Assembly (NCBI GenBank): GCA_963741355.1
Contig: CAVUIG010000019.1
Coordinates: 186,001 to 250,000 of the forward strand
DNA from: CAIWHR01 sp963741355
GTDB taxonomy: Bacteria; Pseudomonadota; Gammaproteobacteria; Burkholderiales; Casimicrobiaceae
Reading direction: 5' to 3'
DNA length: 64,000 nt
A program made the translations under genes and the position numbers. The notes beneath the pieces are model-generated. The model searched no databases and was not told the DNA's origin. It worked only from the letters and a program-made list of their open reading frames with translations. Each line of letters begins with the position of its first letter. Position 1 is the first letter of the stretch. Positions 46,827 through 55,210 of the stretch are shown in pieces.

Positions 46827-46914
46827 GCGGGAAGGATGCGCGACGCGGCGCCGGCGTTCAACCCCGGCAGCGCGCCGGCACGCCGGATTCGCTCGCGCGC
46901 GCTTGCCGTGCGCA

Positions 46915-47907
46915 TCAGGCACGCCGCAGTGAGATCTCGCCGGAAAGAAAGCGCGCGCGGCGCGGCCCGTCGGCCAGCACCAGCGCGCCGCTCGCGTCGA
47001 CACCCGCGACCTTGCCGGTGACCGCCGCCCCGTCGGGCAGCAGCAGCCGGACCGGCTTGCCCTGGTACGCGTGCCGGTGCTGCCACTCCGCGGCAAAAGG
47101 CGCGAAGCCCTCCTTCGCGTATTGCTCCAGCACGGCGGCGAGCTCGGCGAGGACCGCCGCCAGCACGTGATTGCGGTCGATGCTCTTCATCTTGCGTCCC
47201 GCCACCGTGGCGAGGTCGGTCACCGGGACGGCAATGTCGGCACGCGCGGCCTTCGGCAGCCGCACGTTGAGGCCGACGCCGATCACCGTGTTCGACGGCC
47301 CCAGCGCGTCGCCGTTGACCTCGATCAGGATGCCGCCGAATTTCATGTGCCGGTGCACGAGATCGTTGGGCCACTTGAGCGCGACGCCGGCGAAGCCCTC
47401 GGCTTCGAGCGCACGCGCGACGGCGACCCCGACGGCGAGCGAGAGCCCGGCGAGGAATCCCGCGCCCTGCTCGAAGCGCCATCCCAGCGAGAACGTGATG
47501 CTGCCGCCCGCCACGGCGGTCCACGTGCGGCCGCGGCGGCCGCGGCCGGCCGTCTGCCATTCCGCGGCGAGCACGACGCCGTGGATGTCGCGGCGGCCGA
47601 TGCGGCGCATCAGCTCCGAGGAAGTCGAATCGATCTGGTCGACGATCTCGAGGGTCAGCGGCGTGCGCGGCGGGCGCGCCGCGACGGCCGTCCTGATCTT
47701 CTCGGGGTCGAGGAAATCGGGCGTGCCGAGCAGCCGGTAGCCGCGCCCCTTGATGCGTTCGAGGGCGAGGCCCGCGGACTCGGCGTCCTTCAGGACCTGC
47801 GAAACGCGGGCGCGCGTGAGCCCCACCGTATCGGCGAGGTCCTCACCCGAGTGGAAGTTGCCATCGGCGAGATGGCGCAGCAGCGTGAATCCTAGCGGAG
47901 TAAGCAC
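46915..47907 (-). CDS. birA: Biotin--protein ligase/repressor BirA
   Basis: 330 residues. An N-terminal winged helix-turn-helix (LTPLGFTLLRHLADGNFHSG, VGLTRARVSQVLKDAE) makes it a bifunctional ligase and probable repressor of biotin genes. Catalytic blocks: QIDSTSSELMRRIG, the biotinyl-AMP loop AEWQTAGRGRRGRTWTA, and VALKWPNDLVHRHMKFGGIL. The C-terminal SH3-like cap is GKPVRLLLPDGAAVTGKVAG. It attaches biotin to acetyl-CoA carboxylase. Intact; upstream 48 bases of the gap toward hpd contain no other gene. Confidence 0.94.
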   Translation of the reverse strand: MLTPLGFTLLRHLADGNFHSGEDLADTVGLTRARVSQVLKDAESAGLALERIKGRGYRLLGTPDFLDPEKIRTAVAARPPRTPLTLEIVDQIDSTSSELMRRIGRRDIHGVVLAAEWQTAGRGRRGRTWTAVAGGSITFSLGWRFEQGAGFLAGLSLAVGVAVARALEAEGFAGVALKWPNDLVHRHMKFGGILIEVNGDALGPSNTVIGVGLNVRLPKAARADIAVPVTDLATVAGRKMKSIDRNHVLAAVLAELAAVLEQYAKEGFAPFAAEWQHRHAYQGKPVRLLLPDGAAVTGKVAGVDASGALVLADGPRRARFLSGEISLRRA

Positions 47908-48088
47908 TAACAGACTCGTTCATCCGAAAACCTTGCAACTATGACAGAAAGTGCGCCGGAACGCATCATCCCGTTCGTAATCAATGACGTGGGGGCGGGA
48001 GGCCCCGGCGCAAGACGCAGGGGCCGCCTTTGGAGCGGAGGTGCGCCGTCCGGCCAGGCCCGGCGACGCCGGGGCCGCGCCGCTGCCG

Positions 48089-49180
48089 CTACTCTTTCAG
48101 CACGCCGCGCCGGATCTGGTCCAGCTCGATCGACTCGAACAGCGCCCGGAAATTGCCTTCGCCGAAGCCTTCGTTGCCCTTGCGCTGGATGATCTCGAAG
48201 AAGATCGGCCCGATCACCGTCTTCGTGAAAATCTGCAGCAGCATTTCGCCTTTCGCCGGCGCGCCGTCGAGCAGGATGCGTCCCGCCTTGAGCCGCGCGG
48301 CGTCCTCGCCGTGGCCCGGAAGCCGCGCCGGGAGCGCCTCGTAATAAGTGTCCGGCGTGTCCTGGAATGCGACGCCGGTGCGGCGCAGCGCGTCGACCGT
48401 CGCGTAGATGTCGCCGGTGCCAAGCGCGACGTGCTGGATGCCCTCGCCGCTGTAGGCGACGAGATACTCCTGGATCTGGCTCTTGTCGTCGGAGCTCTCG
48501 TTGACCGGGATGCGGATCTTGCCGCAGGGACTCGTCATCGCCTTGCTCTTGAGGCCGGTCAGCTTGCCCTCGATGTCGAAATAGCGGACCTCGCGGAAAT
48601 TGAAAAGCCGCGCGTAGAAGCCCGCCCACTCCTCCATCCGGCCGCGATGGACGTTGTGCGTCAGGTGGTCGATGTAGGTGAGCCCCGCGCCTTTCGGATG
48701 CGGGTCGACGCCGGGCAAGGGCACGAAGTCGATGTCGTAGATCGAGACGCCGCTGCCGCCGCCCGCGCCCGGATAGCGGTCGACGAGATAGATGAGCGAA
48801 TCGCCGATGCCCTTGATCGCCGGGATGTTGAGCTCCATCGGCCCCGGATGCGCGTCCACACCCCATGCGCCGGCGTCGACGCACGACTTGAACGCGAGCG
48901 CCGCGTCCTCCACGCGGAAGGCGATCGCGCAGATCGACGGTCCGTGCACCCGCGCGAACGCCTGCGCGAACGAATGCGGCTCGGCGTTGACGATGAAGTT
49001 GATGTCGCCCTGCCGGTAGAGCAGCACGTTCTTCGAGCGGTGCTTTGCCACCGCGGTGAAGCCCATCTGCTCGAACAGGCGGCCGAGCGCCGCGGGGTCC
49101 GGCGCCGCGTATTCGATGAACTCGAATCCGTCGGTGCCGAGCGGGTTTTCCCACAGTGCGTCGGGCCGGGAGGTTGCCAT
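48089..49180 (-). CDS. hpd: 4-Hydroxyphenylpyruvate dioxygenase
   Basis: 363 residues, non-heme iron dioxygenase that turns 4-hydroxyphenylpyruvate into homogentisate in tyrosine breakdown. The opening NPLGTDGFEFIEYAAPDPAA is typical. Iron ligands: His in YIDHLTHNVHRGRM, His in EGIQHVALGTGDIY and Glu in GPIFFEIIQRKGNEGFGEGN, the C-terminal gate region. Start ATG 49180. No hmgA or fah gene is nearby. The gap behind it (47908-48088) holds a GGCCCCGGCGTCGCCGGGCC hairpin without a U-run. Intact. Confidence 0.94.
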   Translation of the reverse strand: MATSRPDALWENPLGTDGFEFIEYAAPDPAALGRLFEQMGFTAVAKHRSKNVLLYRQGDINFIVNAEPHSFAQAFARVHGPSICAIAFRVEDAALAFKSCVDAGAWGVDAHPGPMELNIPAIKGIGDSLIYLVDRYPGAGGGSGVSIYDIDFVPLPGVDPHPKGAGLTYIDHLTHNVHRGRMEEWAGFYARLFNFREVRYFDIEGKLTGLKSKAMTSPCGKIRIPVNESSDDKSQIQEYLVAYSGEGIQHVALGTGDIYATVDALRRTGVAFQDTPDTYYEALPARLPGHGEDAARLKAGRILLDGAPAKGEMLLQIFTKTVIGPIFFEIIQRKGNEGFGEGNFRALFESIELDQIRRGVLKE

Positions 49181-49234
49181 GGCGTCTTTGTCGATTCGAA
49201 GGGGCGAGAATGGTACCTGATCAGGCGGCGACGC

Positions 49235-50276
49235 TTAGGTTCCCTGGTTTCCGGAGTGCGCCGCGGCGTCGAGAATCAGCCGCTCGGCTTCGGCCGTCAG
49301 CACGTGCTGCCAGGCGCCCTCGTTGGTGCGCGCGACCAGCCATTCCGCGGTGTCGCGAATCGTCTCGCGCAACGGCCGCGCGGCAAGTCCCGCCGCGTGC
49401 GCCTTCGCGCCGTCGATCGACATGAAGCCCGCCGCGTCGGGCTCGCTTGCCGGAAGCCACAGCGGCAACCCGAGCCAGGGCGTGACGCCGTGCGCGACCA
49501 GCACGTCGTCGGCGATTCCCACGGGTTGCGGCGGCTCCTGCGACTCGGCGACCAGCACGTCGACGAGGTCGGAGAACGTCCACTGCCCCGCGGGGCTCAC
49601 CGCGTTGAACGTGCCGCCGCGATCCTGCTCGAGGAGGTCGAGCATCCACGCGGCGAGGTCGCGCGCGTCGATCAGCTGGATCGGCCGGTCGAGCGGCGCC
49701 GGAACCACCGCCTGCGCCGCGCGCTCGCCGAGCAGGTGCGGGACGATGAAGCGCGCCACCCAGTAGCCGAAGCGGTCGGACGCGTCGCCGGCGCCGACGA
49801 TGAGCCCGGGCCGGACGATCGTCGCGGCGTCGCCGTATACCGTGCTCACCGCGGCTTCGCAGGCTGCCTTCAGCCCGCCATAGTTCGGCACGATATCCTC
49901 GGTCGTCGGGATCGGCGAGCGTGGCGACGCTGCCCGTCTCGTCGACGCCGGGCCGGTTCGCGTCGGCATACACCGACACGGAGGACACGAAGAGATACCG
50001 GCCCACGCGATCGGCGAGCAGCGTGGCGGATGCGTCGACGATGCGCGGGACGTAGCCGCTCGTGTCGACCACGGCGTCCCACGTTCCGACGGCGAGCGCG
50101 GCCAAGCCCGGCGCGAGGTCGGGATCGCGATTGCCCGCGAGCGGAACGACGTCGCGATTGGCGATGACGGGCAGGTTGCCGCGCGTGAACGTCGTCACCG
50201 TGTGCCCGCGCCGAAGCGCTTCGCCGACGACATGGCGGCCGAGGAAGCGCGTGCCGCCCAGGACGAGGAGTCTCAT
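49235..50276 (-). CDS. NAD-dependent epimerase/reductase-like SDR protein (frameshifted)
   Basis: About 346 residues, extended SDR family. The Rossmann motif is MRLLVLGGTRFLGRHVVGEA, then AVVDTSGYVPRIVDASATLL, YLFVSSVSVYADANRPG and, after one extra C near 49910 (GATCCCGACG), EDIVPNYGGLKAACE, where the Tyr-x-x-x-Lys pair would be YGGLK. Later VRPGLIVGAGDASDRFGYWV. Closest in style to isoflavone-reductase/'RNA-binding' chloroplast-like epimerases; substrate unknown. It is in the same open frame as the upstream phosphatase gene with no stop between them; see that entry. Confidence 0.82.
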
Positions 50277-51074
50277 TGCGGCGAGCAGCGTCAGCACCCG
50301 CTCGTGCAGCGCGGGATCGCCGCAGGCGACGACCGAGCCGCCCTCGTCGCAGGCGCCGCCGCGCCAATCCGTGATCACGCCGCCTGCCGCGTCGACGATC
50401 GGGATCAGCGCCTGCACGTCGTAGGCGTGCAGCGACGACTCGATCACGACGTCGATCAGCCCCATGGCCAGCAGGCAATAGCAGTAGCAGTCGCCGCCCC
50501 AGCGGCGCAGGCGCACTTCGTCCGCGACGCGATTGAAGGCGTCGTGCGCCTGCTCGGTCCGGAACATGCCGGGGTCGGTGGCGGCGAGCACCGCGTCGGA
50601 AAGCGAAGCGCAGCGGCGCGTCGCGAGCCGTCGCCGCTCGGAGCCGCGCCGCCACCACGCCTCGCCGCCCGCCGTCGCCGCGAACGTCTCGCCGACGAAA
50701 GGCTGGTGCGCGACGCCGGCCACCACGCGCGCGCCGTCGTTCAGCGCGATCAGCGTCGCCCAGTGCAGCTGGCCGAGGATGAAGCTGCGCGTGCCGTCGA
50801 TCGGGTCGATGACCCACGTGTAGTTCGACGTCCCCTTTTCCCAGCCGTGCTCCTCGCCGCGGATGCCGTGATCCGGATACGCGCGCGCGATCCGCTCGCG
50901 GATCAGCGCTTCGGCCGCGCGATCGGCGACCGTCACCGGATCGTAGGGCTCGCCGCTCTCGCCCTTGTCGGCGACGTCGAGCGCGACGCGAAAATGCGGC
51001 AGGATCGCGGCGCCCGCCGCCGTGGCCAGCTCGCGGGCGAACTCCGCGTAGGCGCCGTTCTCGCTCGTGCCCAT
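50277..51074 (-). CDS. hisN: Histidinol-phosphatase/inositol monophosphatase-family enzyme, stop missing
   Basis: 266 residues. IMPase-family metal sites: GIRGEEHGWEKG (Glu), VIDPIDGTRSFILGQLHWAT (Asp-x-Asp-Gly) and RWGGDCYCYCLLAMGLIDVV, with HAYDVQALIPIVDAAGGVIT at the end. The SFILGQ and GGDCY wording is that of HisN-type histidinol-phosphate phosphatases. No stop is present before the epimerase Met: the junction reads GCCGCAATGAGA. If one A were extra, GCATGAGA would give TGA for this gene and an overlapping ATG for the next, the overlap seen throughout this window. An actual fusion cannot be excluded. It starts five bases after the reductase stop. Confidence 0.85.
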
Positions 51075-51079
51075 CGACT

Positions 51080-51997
51080 TCAGCCGCGCGGAACGATGGT
51101 GACGCCGGCGAGCTTCTCCTGCGCCTCGATCAGCGATGCGATGTACTTGTCGCCGAACCCGAGCAGGTTCGCGTTGACGAGCGTCTGGTGGACCGCTTCG
51201 CCGACGATCGCGGAGACCGGCAGCGATTCGGCGAGGTGCGTGTAATAGCGAAGGTCCTTCATCGCGTTGACCAGCGTGAACTTGAGCCCCGTGAGGTCGC
51301 CCGACTCCAGCATCTTGCCCGCCATCATCTGGAAGATGCCGGAGTTGACCGCGCCCGCGGAGATGACCTCGTGCAGCTTGCGGATGGAAACGCCGGCCTT
51401 CGCCGCGGTCGCGAGCGCCTCGGCTGTCGCCGTCGCGATCGACATCGCCATGAAGTTGTTGATGAGCTTCAGCGTGTGCCCGTGGCCCGCAGGGCCGGCG
51501 TGGATCACGTTCTCGCAGAAGGCCGAGAGGACGGGCTTCAGCGTCGCGAACGTGGCGTCGTCTGCGCCGACCATGATGTTGAGCCGGCCCTCCTCGGCTT
51601 CCTTCGGCGTCCGCGCGAGCGGCGCGTCGACGAAGAGCGCGCGCTTCGCCTCGAAATCCTTGCGGATCTTCGCGGTCGACGCGGGCTCGGCGGTCGACGT
51701 GTCGACGAAGATCTGGCCCTCGCGTGCCGACGCGAGCAGCCCTTCGGGCGCGTAGACGATCGCCTCGACCTGCGGCGAGCCCGTGACGCACAGGATGACG
51801 ATGTCGCTTGCGCGGGTGAGCTCGGTGTGCGTCTTCGCCTCGACGGCGCCGGCGGCGAGGATGTCCGCGAGCGGCGCACGATTGCGGTGCGCCGTGACCG
51901 TCAGCGGGAATCCCTTGGCGACGAGGTTCTTCGCCATGCCGTGGCCCATGAGGCCCAGTCCGATGAATCCGATGCGCGCCTTCGTGTCCGTGCCCAT
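51080..51997 (-). CDS. NAD(P)-dependent 3-hydroxyisobutyrate dehydrogenase-like reductase
   Basis: 305 residues from ATG 51997, chosen because GGAGG is six bases upstream (a Met four codons earlier lacks one). N-terminal NAD(P) site IGFIGLGLMGHGMAKNLVAK, substrate motif FVDTSTAEPASTAKI, DAPLARTPKEAEEGRLNIMV, and the catalytic Lys region HAGPAGHGHTLKLINNFMA. Members reduce tartronate semialdehyde, succinate semialdehyde or similar 3-carbon aldehydes. With the hisN-like and epimerase genes it forms a three-gene transcript. Intact. Confidence 0.88.
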   Translation of the reverse strand: MGTDTKARIGFIGLGLMGHGMAKNLVAKGFPLTVTAHRNRAPLADILAAGAVEAKTHTELTRASDIVILCVTGSPQVEAIVYAPEGLLASAREGQIFVDTSTAEPASTAKIRKDFEAKRALFVDAPLARTPKEAEEGRLNIMVGADDATFATLKPVLSAFCENVIHAGPAGHGHTLKLINNFMAMSIATATAEALATAAKAGVSIRKLHEVISAGAVNSGIFQMMAGKMLESGDLTGLKFTLVNAMKDLRYYTHLAESLPVSAIVGEAVHQTLVNANLLGFGDKYIASLIEAQEKLAGVTIVPRG

Positions 51998-52100
51998 GAT
52001 TGCCTCCATCTCGCAAATGCAAAGCCCGACCGCGGCGGGTCGGGCGCATCGCCGAATTTTACTACCTCGCGGCGGCGGCGCGCGCGACGCCGCGCGCCGC

Positions 52101-52970
52101 TCAATCGACGGCCGGCGGCTCTTCGACGACGGCCGCCCCGAGCGCGCGCCGGCGCTCGTGCCAGGCGAGCAAGAGACCGCTCGCCGCGATCACGCCGATG
52201 CCCGCGAGCGTCAGCGCGTCGGGAAACTGGCCGTAGAAAAGCCATCCGAGCAGCATGGCCCAGACCAGCTGGATGTAGGTGAACGGCGTCAGGCCGGAGG
52301 CCGGCGCTCGCTGGAAGGCGAGGATGAACAGGAAGTGCCCCGCGGTGCCAAGCAGGCCGGTGACGCAGACGAGCGCGATGTCGGTCCACGGCATGCTGGC
52401 GCTGTGGTCCAGGAACGGCAATGCCGCAAGCATCAGCAGCGTGCCGCACAGCGCCGGATAGAACAGCGTCACGCGCGGGTCGTCGCCGCGCAGCAGGCGG
52501 GTGAGGATCTGATACACGGCATAGAAGCCGGCGGCGGCGAGCGCGAACAGCGCCCCGCCGTGCAGGATCGACGCGCCGGGTCGGACGATCAGGATCATTC
52601 CGGCAAAGCCGGCGACGACGAACGCCGTGCGCGCGCGCGTCATCCGCTCATGCAGAATCGCGACCGACAGGAGCACGACGAGTATCGGCGTCGTGTAGTT
52701 GATCGCCGTGGCGTCGGCGAGCGGCAGGAACCGGAGCGCGTTGACGAAACAGACGGAGGACAGGAGCAGGACCGTTCCGCGCGCGATCTGCATGCCAGGC
52801 TGCGCGGTGCGCAACAGGTTCCAGCGCATCTTCGGCGCGAGCCAGAGCACCATCGCCACTTCCTGAATGGCATACCGCGTGAAGACGATCAGCGCGACGG
52901 GGTAGAGACCCGAGAGATGCTTGGTCGTCGCGTCGAGGAGGGAAAAGCAGCCGACCGCCGCGACGATCAA
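52101..52970 (-). CDS. DMT-family (EamA) transporter, start uncertain
   Basis: About 289 residues, ten predicted membrane helices in two EamA repeats: IVAAVGCFSLLDATTKHLSG (helix 1), LPLADATAINYTTPILVVLL, MILIVRPGASILHGGALFAL, then FLFILAFQRAPASGLTPFTY and YGQFPDALTLAGIGVIAASG. Exporter of small metabolites by family; substrate unknown. The only start in frame is TTG at 52970, which falls inside helix 1. The frame is open upstream for about 40 codons (GIPLAAIG precedes it) to a TGA, without ATG or GTG. Either a rare start or an indel hides the true 5' end. It lies next to the tRNA-Gly repeat region. Confidence 0.82.
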   Translation of the reverse strand: MIVAAVGCFSLLDATTKHLSGLYPVALIVFTRYAIQEVAMVLWLAPKMRWNLLRTAQPGMQIARGTVLLLSSVCFVNALRFLPLADATAINYTTPILVVLLSVAILHERMTRARTAFVVAGFAGMILIVRPGASILHGGALFALAAAGFYAVYQILTRLLRGDDPRVTLFYPALCGTLLMLAALPFLDHSASMPWTDIALVCVTGLLGTAGHFLFILAFQRAPASGLTPFTYIQLVWAMLLGWLFYGQFPDALTLAGIGVIAASGLLLAWHERRRALGAAVVEEPPAVD

Positions 52971-53279
52971 TCCGATCGCGGCGAGCGGAATGCCGGGTGC
53001 TGCGCGCGGGACGGTCAGGGTGCCACCGGCAGGGACGAGGGTCGGGAGCGGGCGGCGACCGAGGCGGAATCCGGATCAGGTATTGGAGCGGGTGAAGGGA
53101 ATGATCGTGTAATCGCTCAGGGCGATTGCACGATCCCGTCGCTACGCTCCGGGACCGCAGTCGCTTCGCTCCTGCGTCCTGCGCGGGTGCCTCCGACTGC
53201 TCGGACCGCTGGTCGACCCGAGGGTTCTCATTCATTCATTGCAATCACCGCGGCCGGTCTCGGCGAGGCCGGCTGCGGA
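52971..53279. other. Intergenic region between transporter and tRNA-Gly
   Basis: 309 bases with no convincing gene. It contains a 19-base copy of the tRNA-Gly 3' end (53084-53102), two inverted repeats (TCGCTCAGGGCGATTGCACG-type sequence near 53113 and CGGCCGGTCTCGGCGAGGCC near 53251) and a short ATTC repeat (TTCATTCATT, 53230-53239). The transporter's own 5' end and promoter should also lie here. Confidence 0.5.
53084..53102 (-). repeat. Displaced copy of the tRNA-Gly 3' end (att-like direct repeat)
   Basis: TGGAGCGGGTGAAGGGAAT occurs here and, identically, at 53280-53298, where it is the CCA end, acceptor strand and part of the T-arm of tRNA-Gly. The rest of a tRNA is absent at this copy. 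Duplicated tRNA 3' ends in direct orientation are what integrases leave on either side of an inserted element; here only 177 bases lie between them, so at most a scar remains. Confidence 0.65.
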
Positions 53280-53353
53280 TGGAGCGGGTGAAGGGAATCG
53301 AACCCTCGTCGTAAGCTTGGGAAGCTTCTGCTCTACCATTGAGCTACACCCGC
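53280..53353 (-). tRNA. tRNA-Gly (anticodon CCC)
   Basis: 74 bases on the minus strand including an encoded CCA. Acceptor GCGGGTG pairs with CACCCGC; D-arm GCTC...GAGC; anticodon loop TTCCCAA in a GAAGC/GCTTA stem (four of five pairs), so the anticodon is CCC; T-arm GAGGGTTCGATTCCCTT with the TTCGA signature. Discriminator T and CCA follow. It reads GGG codons. The 5' side is toward the small membrane-protein gene at 53499. Confidence 0.95.
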
Positions 53354-53498
53354 ACGAAGCAGGATTGTAGCGAATTCCTGCCCCCGGACCCCGAGTCCGG
53401 CAAGCCTCCCACAAGCATGCTGTGGCGCCGCGTCGTGTACGAAGGGGCATGTGGCCTTTGATATCCTAGCGACCTTGCGCGAATGTGGGGAGCAGTCG

Positions 53499-53831
53499 AT
53501 GCGAAATGCCGCGCTTCCCGTCACGCTGATCGTCCTGGGGGCCCTGGGGCTCGTCTGGTACTTCGGCTGGTTTCCGGATTTCGACGCGCTGACCTCGATC
53601 GGATTCATCGCCGGCGGCGTCCTCGTCCTCGCGATGGACGGCATCACCAAGAGCTCGATCGTGCTCGGCCCGACGCTGATCGCGGTCGGAATCGCATGGT
53701 GGCTGCACGACCAGCAGCATCTGCGGCTGAGCCTTCTCGTCTCGGTGCTGCTGATCGTGATCGGCGCTCTGATGCTCGTCGCGCGGAGCCCGCGTATTCC
53801 GGAGCGGCGCCCGCCACGCGAGCCGTCCTGA
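53499..53831 (+). CDS. Small four-helix membrane protein
   Basis: 110 residues. GTGGGGAG seven bases before ATG 53499 decides the start over an upstream GTG. Helices: LPVTLIVLGALGLVWYFGWF, SIGFIAGGVLVLAMDGI, SIVLGPTLIAVGIAWWLHD and LSLLVSVLLIVIGALMLVA, ending in a short Pro/Arg tail. No family recognised; similar small proteins are common beside efflux genes, but the 234-base gap to the efflux adaptor makes cotranscription uncertain. That gap (53832-54065) shows no gene I can support. Confidence 0.7.
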   Translation: MRNAALPVTLIVLGALGLVWYFGWFPDFDALTSIGFIAGGVLVLAMDGITKSSIVLGPTLIAVGIAWWLHDQQHLRLSLLVSVLLIVIGALMLVARSPRIPERRPPREPS

Positions 53832-54065
53832 CCGGGGCCCCGCGCGGGCAGCCGATGGCGGGCCGGGATGCGCCGCTCCGGGGTTGCCGCCCGTCAGCGT
53901 CGATGCGAAGGCCCGCCTGTTGCGAATTGTTGCAAGGAGAAATGGCGCGCCGCTGCTCTCGGCGGGCGCAGGAACCGTTCGCACTCGTGATAGTCTATTT
54001 TTTCGGCGCTCGCGATCGGCGATACCGCCACCGCCCCGCCTCGACCTGACCCTGTCGCACGCCCC

Positions 54066-55210
54066 ATGACCCTGTCGCGAAAGCAAGGCATCTGGATCGC
54101 GGCTCTCACCGCCGTCGTTCTCGCCGCCGGAGGCTATGCCGTCCTGCGCGGAATGCCGGGTTCGCGCGCGGCCGACGCAAAAGGGTCGCAATCCGTCCCC
54201 GTGACTGCCGCGGCCGTGGTCGCCCGGACCATGCCGGTCAAGCTTTACGCGATCGGCAACGTCGAGCCCTACACGACGGTCGCCGTCAAGGCGCGCGTCG
54301 ACGGACAGATCGTCGGCGTCCGCTTCAAGGAAGGCGACGAAGTGAAGAAGGGCGCCGTCCTGTTCGAGATCGACGCGCGTCCGTTCCAGGCGAGCCTGCG
54401 CCAGGCCGAGGCCAATCTGCTGCGCGACAAGGCGCTGCTGCGACCGCGCGGTCGAGCAGGAGAAGCGCTACAAGGATCTGCTCGACAAGAAGTTCATCTC
54501 GCCCGACGCGTACGCCCAGAACGTCACGAACACGGCGACCGCCAACGCCACGGTGCGCGCCGACGAGGCCGCGGTCGACAGCGCGAAGCTGCAGCTCGAA
54601 TACTGCACGATCCGCTCGCCGATCACGGGCTACGCCGGCAAGATCATGGTGCAGCAGGGCAACATGGTGAAGGCGAACGACAGCACGCCGCTCGTCACCA
54701 TCAACCAGATCATCCCCGTCTTCGTGACCTTTTCCGTTCCCGAGCAGAACGTGAGCGAGATGCGCGCTGTACCTGGCGAAGGGCGACGTCAAAGTGCAGG
54801 CGCGCCTGCCCAACTCCACCGTCGTCCCGACGGGCGGTCGCGTCAGCTTCCTCGACAACAGCGCCGACACGACGACCGGCACGATCAAGCTCCGCGCCGA
54901 ATTTCCCAACGCCGACAAGGCGCTCTGGCCGGGGCAGTTCGTCAACGTCGCGGTCACGCTCTACGAGCAGAAGGACGCGATCGTCGCGCCGTCGGCGGCG
55001 GTGCAGAACGGCCCCACCGGCCAGTACGTCTACGTCGTCAAGCCGGACCTGACCGTCGAGCTGCGCAACATCAAGGTCGCGCGCGCCGAGGGCGACGACA
55101 CCGTCGTCGCCAGCGGCCTCGCGGCCGGCGAGCAGGTGGTCACCGTCGGCCAGCTGCGGCTCGCCCCGGGCGCCAAGGTCACGCTCGGCCGCGACGCCGG
55201 CGCATCGTGA
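54066..55210 (+). CDS. RND efflux periplasmic adaptor (MdtA-like), two frameshifts
   Basis: About 381 residues. An N-terminal anchor (IWIAALTAVVLAAGGYAVL), then the lipoyl half-motif VEPYTTVAVKARVDGQIVGV and FKEGDEVKKGAVLFEID, a coiled-coil hairpin (SLRQAEANLLRDKALL ... VEQEKRYKDLLDKKFIS), the second lipoyl half TIRSPITGYAGKIMVQQGNM, and the beta-barrel FVTFSVPEQNVSEM with LDNSADTTTGTIKLRAEFPN. It bridges the inner-membrane pump to an outer-membrane channel. Breaks: one extra C near 54440, and two lost bases (GCGCGCTG for GCGCGCGCTG) near 54770. Its stop overlaps the GTG start of the pump gene. Confidence 0.87.

Noticed and set aside
53084..53157. A second tRNA gene at the displaced tRNA-Gly end
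   Set aside because: Only the 19 terminal bases match; the D-arm, anticodon arm and 5' acceptor strand are absent.
53942..54049. Small 35-codon ORF upstream of the RND adaptor with an AAGGAG before it
   Set aside because: Spacing to the ATG is too short and the peptide is basic low-complexity; not enough to call a gene or leader peptide.
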